Notes: a model not told the origin generated them from the letters alone. Shown: positions 45,546-54,995, numbered from the stretch's first letter. The stretch is DNA of 63,966 nt from Saccharothrix sp. NRRL B-16348 (GCF_001280085.1 NZ_LGED01000216.1:1-63966); one strand, 5' to 3'. Translations and numbers: made by a program.

Positions 45546-47828
45546 TCAGGCGACGGTGTCGATGGCGGCCAGTCGCGAGCGGACTTCCAGGACCTCGGCC
45601 GTGCGGTGTTGCGAGTGGTACAGCTCCAGCGCCTGCGACCAGGCCTCCCGCGCCTCGTCGTGCTGCCCCAGCGCGGAGTGCGCCTGCGCCAGCTGGTCCA
45701 GCGTGCTCGCCTCCTCGCCGCGGTCGTTCAGGCTGCGCAGCACGGCGATCGCCTCGCGGAAGTGCCCGACCGCCCGCGCGTGGTCGCCGGTGCGGTGGGC
45801 GATGTGGCCCACGCTGCTCAACGTGTACGCCACCCCGTCGGCGTAGCCGATCCGCCGGTGCAGCTCCAACGCCGCCGTGCAGTACTCCGCCGCACGGGTC
45901 AGGTCGCCGAGCACCGCGTGGTACCAGCCGACGGAGTTGAGCATGTTCGCCTCGCGGGTCCGGTCGTCCAGCCCCCGGTACAGCTCCAGCGCCTCGTAGG
46001 CGTGCTTCAGCGCGCGTTCGCTGTCGCCCTGCTGGTCCCACGCGGCGGCGAACGCCTCGTGCGTGCGTGCCTGGCCCGCCACGTCGCCCGCCCGGCGGAA
46101 CAGGTCGAGCGCCCGGTGGAGGTTCGCCAGCCCGTCGCGGTGCTCGCCGACGTCCAGCAGCGCCACGCCGAGCCGCCGGTGCGCGCGGGCCTGGTCGCCC
46201 GGGTCGTCCAGGTGCTCGACGGCGGCGACGGCGGTCCGCCACGTGGCGAGGTTGTCCCGGCGGTGCCGCTGCCGGTAGTGGAACGTGTGCATCACCCAGC
46301 CGAGCCGCCACGTCGACGTGTGCCACCCGTGCCGCGCGGCCAGCTGCTGCGCCTCCATCAGGTTGGCGTGCTCGACCTCGAACCACGCCACCGCGCGGAC
46401 CAGGTCGGGCAGCGGGTGCGGCGCCACGCCGGTGACCGGGCGGCCGATCAGGATCGGCGGCCGGTACGGGTCGAGCACGCGGTCCCCGGTGTACGCGGTG
46501 TGCAGGTAGAAGTCGAGCAGCCGGGTCAACGCCTCGTCGCGCACCGGCTCGGCCAGGTCGCCCGCCGCCCGCTCGGCCGCGTACAGCCGCACCAGGTCGT
46601 GCATCCGGTACCGGCCCGGCGTGTGCTCCTGCACCAGGCTCTCCGCCTCCAGGTCGCGCAGCCGCACCCGCGCCTCGGCGGTGGACGTGCCGATCAGCGC
46701 GGCGGCGGCCGGCAACCCGATGTCCGGTCCCGGCGCGAGGCCGAGCAGCCCGAACGCGGTGGCCGTCCGCTCGGCCAACGCCCGGTAGGACCAGGAGAAC
46801 ACGGCACGCAGGTTGGCCTCGGCGTCGTCGATGTTGAGCGCGTCCAACCGGCCCGCGTGGTCGCGCAGCTCGTCGGCCAGGGCGGCCAGCGAGAACTCGG
46901 GGTGGCTGGTCGCGCGGGCCGCCACGATGCCCAGCGCCAGCGGCAGGCCGGCGCAGAACGCGATCAGGTCGTCCACCGCGCGCGGGTCGGCGGCCAGCCG
47001 GTCCGCGTCGAGGTGCCGGGCGAGCAGGTTGCGCGCCTCGTGGTGCGGCAGCACGTCCAGGTCGACCTGGCGGGCGCCGTGCGCGGTCACCAGGCGGGTC
47101 AGCCTGCGGCGGCTGGTGATCAGCACCGTGCACGTCGGGCTGCCCGGCAGCAGCGGCACGACCTGCGCCGTGTCACGGGCGTTGTCGAGCACCACGAGCA
47201 TCCGCCTGCCGGCGATCACGCTGCGGTACAGGCCCGCCTGCGCCTGCGGGTCGGTGGGGATGGTGGCCGGCGCCACGCCCATGGCCTCCAGGAAGCCGCG
47301 CACGGCCGCCTCCGGTGGCACCGGCGAGCCGGTCGGGTCGAAGCCGCGCAGGTCGACGTGCAGCTGACCGTCCGGGAACAGGTGCAGGTTGCGGTGCGCC
47401 CAGTGCAGCGCCAACCACGTCTTGCCGATGCCGCCCGCGCCGCTGATCGCCGAGATCACCACGGCGGCGGGTTGGGCCGCGAGCGCGGCCGTGACGTGCT
47501 CCAGCTCCCGCTCCCGCCCGGCGAACCTGGCCGGTGGCGCGGGCAGTTGCCGCGCCACCGGGTCGTCGTGGGCGCCCGCGGTCTCCGACGTCGCCATCGC
47601 CCACAGCCGGTGCAGCTCGACCAGCTCGGCCTTGGTCGCGCCGCAGGCCCGGGCGATCCTGGCCACCACCTCGAAGTGCTCGGGCACGGCGAGGCCCTGG
47701 CAGAAGCGGTGCAGCCCGGAGCTGCTCAACCCGGTGCGCTCGCCCAGCGTCCGGTAGCTGCGCCCGCTGCGCCGCTTCAGCTCGCTGAGCGCGCGTGCGA
47801 ACGCGTCCACGTGCGCCGATAACGCCAT
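45546..47828 (-). CDS. XRE-HTH / NB-ARC / TPR STAND regulator
   Basis: 760 aa. Residues 8-72 are a helix-turn-helix (LKRRSGRSYRTLGERTGLSSSGLHRFCQG). NB-ARC ATPase from about 100: AGGIGKTWLALHWAH (Walker A), RRMLVVLDNARD (Walker B), VLITSRRRL (sensor), GLPLALGIVAAR, YRMHDLVRLYAAE (MHD-like). About ten TPRs fill 500-750 (TREANMLNSVGWYHAVLGDLTRA). This is the common AfsR/SARP-like STAND layout without a BTAD domain. Upstream of and co-transcribed with the four-helix membrane protein. Ligand unknown. Confidence 0.88.
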   Translation of the reverse strand: MALSAHVDAFARALSELKRRSGRSYRTLGERTGLSSSGLHRFCQGLAVPEHFEVVARIARACGATKAELVELHRLWAMATSETAGAHDDPVARQLPAPPARFAGRERELEHVTAALAAQPAAVVISAISGAGGIGKTWLALHWAHRNLHLFPDGQLHVDLRGFDPTGSPVPPEAAVRGFLEAMGVAPATIPTDPQAQAGLYRSVIAGRRMLVVLDNARDTAQVVPLLPGSPTCTVLITSRRRLTRLVTAHGARQVDLDVLPHHEARNLLARHLDADRLAADPRAVDDLIAFCAGLPLALGIVAARATSHPEFSLAALADELRDHAGRLDALNIDDAEANLRAVFSWSYRALAERTATAFGLLGLAPGPDIGLPAAAALIGTSTAEARVRLRDLEAESLVQEHTPGRYRMHDLVRLYAAERAAGDLAEPVRDEALTRLLDFYLHTAYTGDRVLDPYRPPILIGRPVTGVAPHPLPDLVRAVAWFEVEHANLMEAQQLAARHGWHTSTWRLGWVMHTFHYRQRHRRDNLATWRTAVAAVEHLDDPGDQARAHRRLGVALLDVGEHRDGLANLHRALDLFRRAGDVAGQARTHEAFAAAWDQQGDSERALKHAYEALELYRGLDDRTREANMLNSVGWYHAVLGDLTRAAEYCTAALELHRRIGYADGVAYTLSSVGHIAHRTGDHARAVGHFREAIAVLRSLNDRGEEASTLDQLAQAHSALGQHDEAREAWSQALELYHSQHRTAEVLEVRSRLAAIDTVA

Positions 47829-48114
47829 GCCCCGCCCCCTCGATCACCCAGCGTCCCACAGGCCGTCCCGCCGGTCCACGTCCTTGCAGGTCAACGCATC
47901 CGCACTGTCCCAGCGTCCCGTGCCACTCGCGCCGCACCGCCCCCGTTCGCCATCGTCTACCTCGACGGACCGGCAGGCTCGGCGCTCTGAGGGGGGACGC
48001 GGGGCCGCCGGCCCGTCAACGGCACCCTGCGGCGGGTGTCGAAGGGGGGCGTCCGACCGCGTCGACGAACGCGACGCGGTCGGACGGAGGAGCCGCGAGC
48101 GGGCGCCCGGCACG
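47829..48114. other. 286-bp intergenic region, no gene seen
   Basis: Lies between the start of the XRE-NB-ARC gene and the end of the CHAT gene, both on the minus strand. It should hold the promoter of the former and terminator of the latter. Several G/C-rich runs are present, but no clear hairpin, -10 box or short coding frame with a ribosome site was found. Confidence 0.5.
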
Positions 48115-51100
48115 TCACGGCCCCACGTGCACGTACGGGACCCAGGTGGCGGGCAGCGTGTCCCAGCCCTGGGCACGAAGGTCCCGCACGGCCTCGTGCA
48201 ACGCGAACGCGACGCGGTCCGGTTCGGCGGACGCGCCCAGGCGCCCGTAGAAGACCCGGGCGACCTCGCCCGCGGTGGCGTCGTGGATCGGCCACAGGGT
48301 CGCCACGACGTGCCGGTACCCGGCCAGGTTGAGCGCTGCGCCCAGGTGCAGCGACTCGTCGGGCAGGTCGCCGCCGCTCGCGGTGTCGCACGCGGACAGG
48401 TAGGCCAGTTCGGCGCCCAGCCGCAGTCGGGACACGTCGGCGACGGTCAGCAGCCCGTCGTGCAGCAGGAGTCCCGAGGCCGACGGGCGGCGGGCGTCCG
48501 CGACGCCGTGGCACGCGAAGTGCACGTGGCCGTGCCGTGGCAGGTCGGCGAGCACCCGGTCGCGGACGGCGTCGGCGGAGCGGCGCACCGTGCACCGGCC
48601 CGGTGACAGCCCGGTGAGCACGGCGACCTCCGGCTCGACGTCCAGCGGGACGGCGCCCTCCGCCTCGGGGACCGCGACCACGAGCACGCCGTCGCCCGCG
48701 GCCGGTTCGCCCTCGCGTGCCAGGGACAGCGCCCGGACGGTCGGCGTGTAGGACGACACCGTCAGGTCGGGCACGGACGCCGGTGTGCCCGGGATGCCCG
48801 CGGCGTGCAGCGGCAGCCGGGTCAGAGCGCCGGTCGGGCACCACCACAGCCGCCGCGCCGCGCCGACGTGACCGAGCACGGGTTCGGCCACCGCCTGCCA
48901 CAGCCACGCCAGCACCTCGCCCAGCACGGAGTTGTGCGCGATGACGCCGGCGAGGTCGTGTGCGGCGTGCGCCGCCGCGACCAGTTCGTCGGCGCGTGCG
49001 GCGGCGTCGTCCGCGGTCAGGTCGGGCAGCGGCACGACGTCGACCCCGCCGGTGGTCACGACGAGGGCGTCGCAGCGCAGCCGGCTCACGTTGACGATCA
49101 CGATCGGCCCGTCGGCGGCGGCGTCGAGCAGGTCGGCGAACGGCCGGGGCCGCAGGAAGTCGGCCAGCCCCGGCAACCCGCGGACCTCGGCCACGGTCTC
49201 GTCCCACTGCCGGGCGAGCGCCATGCGGCGGTCGAGCGCGCCGGGCATCGGATCGACCTCGTCCCGCGCGGGCTCTTCCAGGCCGTCGCGCAGCTCCTCC
49301 AGCCGGCGCGCGAGGTCCGGGTGCGCGCTGCGCAGCGCGAGGAAATCCGTGCGCAGGTCCAGCAGTTGCGACCAGAGCACGGATCTGCCTTGCTCCAGCA
49401 GTTCGACGGCACGTTCCGGACGGCCGGCCGCCAACGCGGTCGCGGCGGCGTCGGAGGCGACACCCACCAGGTCGAGCAGCTGCCGTTCCTGGTCCTGGCG
49501 GTGCAGGCCGTGCCACGCGAGCACCGGGAACAACGCCACGGCCTGCTCGTAGCCGGCCAGCGACGACGCGACGTCGTGCCCGGCGACAGCGACGGCCCAC
49601 AACCGCGCCGCCCGCACCCGATCGGCCACCGGCGACGTGCCCGAGGCCGCCGCCGCCGACAGCGCTTCGACGGCCTCGGTGAGATCGGCCGGGTCGTGCC
49701 GGGCACGGTGGCGGCGGACCAGCCCGAGGCCGAAGTCGTAGAGGTGCGCCGCGTGCCGGGTGTCGCCCGCCGCGGTGTGCGCGGCGCACTCCCGCAGCAG
49801 CGTGACGGCCTCGTCCAGGTCCCGTGCCTCACGGATGTCCCGGAAGCGGTCGACGAGCGAGCTGCCGAGGTTCGACAGGTACCGCACCCGATGAGGGCTG
49901 CCCGGGCCGACGACCGCCAGCGCCTCGCGCTCGGCTTCGATGGCGCGGTCGAGGTCGGCCAGGTCGTGCCGCGCGTGGTAGCGACTCACGGAAGCCGCCG
50001 CGAGGCTCGTCCAGGACGAGCCACTGGTGACGGTCCGCACGGGCGCCGCGATCGCCTCGACGGCGACGCGCACGGCCTCGTCCAAGTGCTCGGGCTCGCC
50101 GGTGACGTCGTGCAGGTGCCTCAACGCGTCGCACAGGCTCGTCAGGAACTCGGCCCGGTACGAGCTCGTCGGTCCGACCGCCGCCAGCGCGGCGCGGTGG
50201 GCCTCGACCGCCTCCACCACGTCGGCCGCGGCGCCGGTCCGCTGGTACCGGCGGATCAACCCGTGGCCGAACTGGTCCAGCGTCGCCGGACTCGGGCGGG
50301 ACGTGGCCGCGACGACGCGGCGCAGCACCGCGACCGCCCCGTCCAGGTCGTCCGGGGAGCCGCCGAAGTCGTACGCGGTGACCAGCGCGTTCCCGACCGC
50401 TCCGAGCTGGGTGGCCGCCATCCCCGCGGGCAGCTCGGCGCCCGCGATCTCCCGGGCGATGGCCGACGCCCGCGCGGCGGACTCCTGGTCGCCGCGCCGG
50501 TGGTAGCGGTCGAGGAGCGCCTGCACGAGGTTGGCCTGGTACAGGAAGCGCCCGGGATGACCTGCCGGCCTCCGGGCTGCGGCCGCGGCGTGCAGCTCGA
50601 TCGCCTCGTCGAGGTCCTCGTCGCCGCCGGACCACCGCGAACGCTCGGTGAGCGCGGCGGCGAGGCTGTTGAGGTGCTCGGCGTCGACGAACCGGTCCGA
50701 CCCGGGCGTCTCGATCGCCGACCGGTGCCGGCGGATCGCCTCGTCGAGGATCGCGGCGTCGCCCGTCTCGCCGAACACCCACCGGTAGGCGCTGCCGAGC
50801 AGTAATCGCGCGCTGGTGCGGACGCCGACGTCGCCGGAGTCCACCGTGGTCAGCAGCAACTCGACGGCCTCCGCCAGCCCGCCCGCCATGCCGGCGCGAT
50901 GTGTCGCGAGGAGCAAGCCCGCCAGGTTCGTCACGCAGAAGTCGGTCAACACCTGCTCGCCCCGCGCCGGATCGAGGGCGTCACGCCCGGCCGCGATGCC
51001 CTCCGCCGCGTCGTGCGGGTCTTCGAGCCGTTCGAACCGCCCGTGGTGGGCGAGGCACAACCTGGTGCGCGCGAGCGCGAGCGGCGGCCCGTCCGTCAGT

Positions 51101-52068
51101 GCCACGGCGCGCCGCAACACCTCGACCGCCTCGTCGAAGTCGGTGGTCGCGGCGCCGTGGCCGCCGCGGAAGAGGAGCGCGGCGCCCAGTTCGCTCAGCG
51201 CGTGGACGTGCTCCGGGCGGCTCGGCTCGGAGGCTTCGACCCCGAGGCGGTAGAGGGCGATCATGGTGTCCGGCTCCTCCGGCCGCACGTGGTCGCCCAG
51301 GCGGGGGAGGAGGTCGGCGGCCAGTTCGGCGGTGTGCGCCCGGATCCCGTCGCCCGGGTCCAGTTCCCGCAACGTCCGCGACATCGCCTCGATCAGCAGG
51401 CGGGCGGGCTCGGGACCGGCGTTCCCCTCGTACCGCACGGCCCGCAGGTGGACCAGGTTCATCAACGCCACCGGCCGGTGACGCCACTCCCGTCGCGCCG
51501 CGGCGAGGGCGGCGGTGAGCACCCGTTCGGCTTCGGCCTCGTCCGGGCTGCCGTCGCCGTCCACCTCGAACCGGCGGGTCAGGAGCGCGCCGAGTTGGCA
51601 CAGCACGGTGCCGTGGAACTCCTCGCCCGCCGGCAGCCGCGCGGCGGTCGCCGTCATCGCCGCGATCGCGCGATCGAGGTCGAGCCGGTCCTCGGCCGCG
51701 TAGAACCGGACGGAGAAGGCGTCGCCCAGGCTGTAGAGGAAGAACGGGTCGAACTCGTCGTCGGTGTCGACACCGTCCAGCAGGTCGAGCGCGGCGACCA
51801 GGTGGTCCGGCACCACGTCGGGGTACTGCGGCCGCAGCAGGAGGAACCGGTCCAGGTAAGCGGAAACGGTGTCGATGGCCAGGTCGCCGGCGAGGTACCG
51901 GCACCAGCACAACCACGCCACGGCGGCGAGGGCGTCCGGGTCGGCGAGGTCCGCGAGCGCGAGGGCTTCCTCGACGGCCTCGGGCGCCAGCACGGCGTCC
52001 GCGTCCTCGTGGTCGAAGAAGGCGCCGACCCGTCGGCGCAGCGACCCGACCAGTTGCCCCGTGTCCAC
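48115..52068 (-). CDS. TPR-CHAT protein (caspase-like protease domain)
   Basis: 1317 aa from GTG 52068 (GGGAGG, four bases away). Residues about 1-1000 are TPR-like helical repeats of the actinobacterial type (DLDEAIELHAAAAARRPAGHPGR, DLDRAIEAEREALAVVGPGSPHR). The last 300 residues are a CHAT domain: catalytic His in HFACHGVADARR (about 1187) and catalytic Cys in LSACDTASGG (about 1227), both intact. CHAT proteases are separase/caspase relatives used in bacterial conflict and regulated cell-death systems. Divergently, 66 bases away, starts the zinc-ribbon/membrane protein pair. Substrate unknown; those neighbours are natural candidates. Confidence 0.88.
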   Translation of the reverse strand: MDTGQLVGSLRRRVGAFFDHEDADAVLAPEAVEEALALADLADPDALAAVAWLCWCRYLAGDLAIDTVSAYLDRFLLLRPQYPDVVPDHLVAALDLLDGVDTDDEFDPFFLYSLGDAFSVRFYAAEDRLDLDRAIAAMTATAARLPAGEEFHGTVLCQLGALLTRRFEVDGDGSPDEAEAERVLTAALAAARREWRHRPVALMNLVHLRAVRYEGNAGPEPARLLIEAMSRTLRELDPGDGIRAHTAELAADLLPRLGDHVRPEEPDTMIALYRLGVEASEPSRPEHVHALSELGAALLFRGGHGAATTDFDEAVEVLRRAVALTDGPPLALARTRLCLAHHGRFERLEDPHDAAEGIAAGRDALDPARGEQVLTDFCVTNLAGLLLATHRAGMAGGLAEAVELLLTTVDSGDVGVRTSARLLLGSAYRWVFGETGDAAILDEAIRRHRSAIETPGSDRFVDAEHLNSLAAALTERSRWSGGDEDLDEAIELHAAAAARRPAGHPGRFLYQANLVQALLDRYHRRGDQESAARASAIAREIAGAELPAGMAATQLGAVGNALVTAYDFGGSPDDLDGAVAVLRRVVAATSRPSPATLDQFGHGLIRRYQRTGAAADVVEAVEAHRAALAAVGPTSSYRAEFLTSLCDALRHLHDVTGEPEHLDEAVRVAVEAIAAPVRTVTSGSSWTSLAAASVSRYHARHDLADLDRAIEAEREALAVVGPGSPHRVRYLSNLGSSLVDRFRDIREARDLDEAVTLLRECAAHTAAGDTRHAAHLYDFGLGLVRRHRARHDPADLTEAVEALSAAAASGTSPVADRVRAARLWAVAVAGHDVASSLAGYEQAVALFPVLAWHGLHRQDQERQLLDLVGVASDAAATALAAGRPERAVELLEQGRSVLWSQLLDLRTDFLALRSAHPDLARRLEELRDGLEEPARDEVDPMPGALDRRMALARQWDETVAEVRGLPGLADFLRPRPFADLLDAAADGPIVIVNVSRLRCDALVVTTGGVDVVPLPDLTADDAAARADELVAAAHAAHDLAGVIAHNSVLGEVLAWLWQAVAEPVLGHVGAARRLWWCPTGALTRLPLHAAGIPGTPASVPDLTVSSYTPTVRALSLAREGEPAAGDGVLVVAVPEAEGAVPLDVEPEVAVLTGLSPGRCTVRRSADAVRDRVLADLPRHGHVHFACHGVADARRPSASGLLLHDGLLTVADVSRLRLGAELAYLSACDTASGGDLPDESLHLGAALNLAGYRHVVATLWPIHDATAGEVARVFYGRLGASAEPDRVAFALHEAVRDLRAQGWDTLPATWVPYVHVGP

Positions 52069-52119
52069 ATGACCTCCCTGGATTGGGGTCGCACGGCGCT
52101 GTCGGCTCGTTACTCCCGG

Positions 52120-52125
52120 TATCGT
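52120..52125 (+). promoter_or_regulatory. -10 box of leaderless zinc-ribbon gene
   Basis: TATCGT eight bases before the ATG at 52134, in the 65-bp divergent spacer with the CHAT gene. No strong -35 box visible. Confidence 0.5.
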
Positions 52126-52133
52126 CCGGGACC

Positions 52134-52535
52134 ATGACCGGTCAGCCTCGGCCCTACCGGGTCCTCGTCGACCCGGGCGCCACCGGAGCGGACGCGCCGT
52201 GCCTCGACCTGCCGCCCGGCACGGACCCGGTGGACGCCGCCCGTGCCGCCGCGACCGTCTTCGCCGCGGACGCCGCGGTCCCGGCGCTCCTGCTGCGCGT
52301 GGACGACACCGAGGTCGGGGTGACCACCCGGGCGCACCTGGACCGGCTGGGCCGCTCGGCCCTCCGCGGGCTCGGCGACGGCGACGGCGCGACCCTGCCC
52401 GGCGAGTCGACGCGGTACACGGTGCTGCGCTTCGCCTGCGGGACGTGCCAGAGGACGGCCTACCGCGTGCACGTCGGCCTGGCCGGCGCGCCGGGGTGCC
52501 CGAACGGCCACGGTCCGATGGCGGCCGAGCGGTGA
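52134..52535 (+). CDS. Small protein with C-terminal zinc ribbon
   Basis: 133 aa, not recognised as a named family. The first 95 residues look like a small alpha/beta domain (PYRVLVDPGATG, AARAAATVFAADAAVPALLLRVDDTEVG). The C-terminal part has CGTC (about 102-105) and CPNGH (about 123-127), a C2-CH zinc ribbon. Leaderless-type start. Its stop overlaps the GTG of the membrane-protein gene (GTGA), so they are translationally coupled. Context (CHAT protease opposite) suggests a role in the same system as adaptor or substrate. Confidence 0.65.
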   Translation: MTGQPRPYRVLVDPGATGADAPCLDLPPGTDPVDAARAAATVFAADAAVPALLLRVDDTEVGVTTRAHLDRLGRSALRGLGDGDGATLPGESTRYTVLRFACGTCQRTAYRVHVGLAGAPGCPNGHGPMAAER

Positions 52536-53467
52536 CGCTCGCCGGACTGGCCAAACCGGCGGGCGACGGGTTCTCGCCCCGGTTCGTCGTCGTGAGCTAC
52601 CTGCCGTCGCTGGCGGCGGCGGTGTTCCTGCTGCTGCTGGTCTGGGCGGGCGCGCCCGGTCCGCTCACGTGGTCGCGCGCCTGGAAGACCGCCGCCGGGC
52701 TCGGCGCGGGCGAAGCCATCGGGCTCGCGGTCGGGCTGACGTTGCTCGCGGTGGCGTTCATGCCGTTGCAGCTGTCGGTGGTGCGGCTGCTGGAGGGGTA
52801 CTGGCCGCGGTTCCTCACCCCGCTGGACCGCCTGCTGCGGGTGGTGCAGCGGTGGCGGCGCGGCAGGCTCGCCCGACGCGCCGAGCTGCCCGACGACGCC
52901 GAACCCACCCCGGCACAGGTGTTGGCCGCGGGCCTCGCGGGCACGCAGCTCGAACGGCGCTACCCCGTCGAGGAGAACGTGCGCGCGACCACGCTCGGCA
53001 ACGTGCTGGCCGCCGCCGAACAGCGGGCCGGTGCGAACTACGGCTGGGACGCCGTCGTCGCGTGGCCCCGCCTGTACCCCGTGCTCACCGAGCAGGTGCG
53101 GGCCGTGGTGGACGCCCGGCGCGACAGCCTCGACAGCACCGCCCGGCTCGCGCTGACCGGTGTGCTCACCGCGGTCGCGTCCGCCTGCCTGCTGGCCCGC
53201 AGCGGCTGGTGGTGCCTGCTCGCCCTCGTCCCGCTCGGCCTCGGCTGGCTCGCCTACGTCGGCGCGGTGCGGGCCGCGATCGCGTACGGCGAGGCTGTCG
53301 TCGTGGCGTTCGACCTGGGGCGGTTCGACCTGCTGACGGCCCTGCACCTGCACCTGCCCGCGACCCGTGCCGCCGAACACCGCCTGGCCGAGGCGCTGTG
53401 CCTGCAGTGGCGGCAAGGCGTCCAGCTGCCCGACGACTACGACCACGTCGGTACTAGCGCGGAGTGA
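52532..53467 (+). CDS. Membrane protein of unknown function
   Basis: 311 aa. Helices at about 20-42 (SYLPSLAAAVFLLLLVWAG), 60-86 (AIGLAVGLTLLAVAFMPLQL), and two or three between 205 and 255 (TAVASACLLA, CLLALVPLGLGWLAYVGAV). A charged cytoplasmic loop of about 110 residues (RVVQRWRRGRLARRAELPDD) lies in the middle. GTG start overlaps the upstream stop by four bases. Not recognised as a family. Topology resembles membrane effectors in CHAT/STAND neighbourhoods, but this is inference. Its 3' end overlaps the TetR gene antisense by 14 bases. Confidence 0.65.
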   Translation: MTLAGLAKPAGDGFSPRFVVVSYLPSLAAAVFLLLLVWAGAPGPLTWSRAWKTAAGLGAGEAIGLAVGLTLLAVAFMPLQLSVVRLLEGYWPRFLTPLDRLLRVVQRWRRGRLARRAELPDDAEPTPAQVLAAGLAGTQLERRYPVEENVRATTLGNVLAAAEQRAGANYGWDAVVAWPRLYPVLTEQVRAVVDARRDSLDSTARLALTGVLTAVASACLLARSGWWCLLALVPLGLGWLAYVGAVRAAIAYGEAVVVAFDLGRFDLLTALHLHLPATRAAEHRLAEALCLQWRQGVQLPDDYDHVGTSAE

Positions 53468-54074
53468 TGCCGTTCAGCACGGTGGCGACGAGCGCGTCGA
53501 CGCGGTCCGCCGGCACGTCCACCGGTTCCGCCAGGCCGCGGTAGACGCGGGGGAGGACCAGCTCGTGGCAGGCGCCGACCACGAGGGTGGCGACGGCGTC
53601 GAGGTCGGTGCCCGGGGCGATCCCGCCGCGGTCCCGTTCGGTGCGCAGGTAGTCGGCCAGGGCGGTGTGCAGGCCGCGCCCGTCGGCCATCGGGTTGGGC
53701 AGGGCGTCGAACCGGGCGAACACCTCCGGTTGGCCCACCAGGCCGGCGAACGCGGGCAGGAACGCCGCGTGCACGGCCAGCGCGTGCGTCACGAACGCGT
53801 GCAGGTTCTCCGCCAGGGTGCCGCCGGTGTCCGGCCGGCCGACGCGCCGCTCCACCTCGCGGACGTGCTCGTGCAGCGCCAGCGCGAGCAGTTCCTCCTT
53901 GTCCGCGAAGTGGTTGTAGAGCACGCCGACCGCGACGTCGGCCGCGCGGGCGATGTCGCGGACGGTGAGCCCGGCGGTGCCGCGTTCGGCGATGAGGCGC
54001 GTGGCCGCGGCGATCAGGTGGTCGCGCAGGCTCACGTCGCCGTCACGCAGTGCTGCTGCTCGTCGCGGTGCCAT
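53454..54074 (-). CDS. TetR-family repressor
   Basis: 206 aa. N-terminal TetR helix-turn-helix (LIAAATRLIAERGTAGLTVRDIARAADVAVGVLYNHFADKEELL), then an all-helical ligand domain. Last gene of a three-gene minus-strand operon; its start overlaps the end of the dehydrogenase gene by 32 bases. It most likely binds the tandem dyad at 55824-55851 in front of the operon and so controls itself, the methyltransferase and perhaps the divergent ynfA gene. Confidence 0.88.
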   Translation of the reverse strand: MAPRRAAALRDGDVSLRDHLIAAATRLIAERGTAGLTVRDIARAADVAVGVLYNHFADKEELLALALHEHVREVERRVGRPDTGGTLAENLHAFVTHALAVHAAFLPAFAGLVGQPEVFARFDALPNPMADGRGLHTALADYLRTERDRGGIAPGTDLDAVATLVVGACHELVLPRVYRGLAEPVDVPADRVDALVATVLNGITPR

Positions 54075-54993
54075 CGTGCTGCATCGTAGGCGGTAGGTGG
54101 AGGTCGAAGCCGTGGGCGGCGGCTTCGACCAGGAACCCCACCGGGTCGACGACCTCGTCCACGTGCCACACGCCGTGCGGCAGGGTGGGCAGCCGGTCGA
54201 CGAGCAGCGCCGCGACCACGCCGGTGGCCCGGCTCTGCCGCCTCCCGCTGAACGCGGCCGTCACCCCGCCCGCCGACACGGCCACCGCGAACCCGTCCGA
54301 GCCGACGTGCGCCTTCGCCAGCGGCCCGAGCCGGTGCGCGAACCGCGCGGCGGCGGGCAGCAGCGCGGTGATCAGCCGGGAGTCCAGGCACAGCCCCGTG
54401 CGGACCCGGTCCACGTCGAGCGTGTCCGGCAACGTGAACTGGTCGGAGAACGGGAACCCGTGCACGGTCCGCGTGCCGTAGGGCGCGGGGAACTCCACCC
54501 GCCACGACGGCCCCAGGTCGGCGAGCCCGTCGAGCGTCCACGCGACCGCCGCCGCACCGTGCCGCTCCCCACCGCCCAGCAGCACGCCGATCCCGACGTC
54601 ACGGGCGCCGGTCAGCTCCACGCAGTGCCGGGCGAGCAGGTTCGTGACGCCGGGCGCGAGGCCGACGCTGAGCAACGCGGTCGCGTCACCCTCCAGCGCC
54701 CGGATCTCGGTGATGGTGTCGTGCGACGCCGTCACGTCGAGGTAGTGCACGCCGCGTTCCAGGCAGGCTCGGGCGATCCGGGCGTTGTCCACCTCGGCGC
54801 ACATCAGCACGGCGTAGGCGCCGTCCAGCGCGCTCTCCACGTCGTCACGCAGGTCCACGCGCAACGTCGTGGCGCCCGGCACCGTCGCCGGCGGGTTGCG
54901 CCCGGCCACCACCACGTCGTGCGACCGGGACAGCACGGCCGCCGCCTCCCGGCCGACCGCGCCGTACCCGCCGAGGATCACGATCCTGGCCAC
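54043..54993 (-). CDS. Saccharopine-dehydrogenase-like NAD(P)-binding protein
   Basis: 316 aa. Rossmann motif at the N-terminus (IVILGGYGAVGREAAAVLSRS), then DVESALDGAYAVLMCAE, LERGVHYLDVTASHD, and GLAPGVTNLLAR, as in saccharopine dehydrogenase-type reductases of unknown substrate. GTG start two bases after the methyltransferase stop. Member of the TetR-controlled operon. Confidence 0.82.
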   Translation of the reverse strand: MARIVILGGYGAVGREAAAVLSRSHDVVVAGRNPPATVPGATTLRVDLRDDVESALDGAYAVLMCAEVDNARIARACLERGVHYLDVTASHDTITEIRALEGDATALLSVGLAPGVTNLLARHCVELTGARDVGIGVLLGGGERHGAAAVAWTLDGLADLGPSWRVEFPAPYGTRTVHGFPFSDQFTLPDTLDVDRVRTGLCLDSRLITALLPAAARFAHRLGPLAKAHVGSDGFAVAVSAGGVTAAFSGRRQSRATGVVAALLVDRLPTLPHGVWHVDEVVDPVGFLVEAAAHGFDLHLPPTMQHDGTATSSSTA

Positions 54994-54995
54994 GG

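Noticed and set aside
48805..50805. 666-codon plus-strand frame within the CHAT gene
   Set aside because: Shadow of the TPR repeats; no start signal and no domain.
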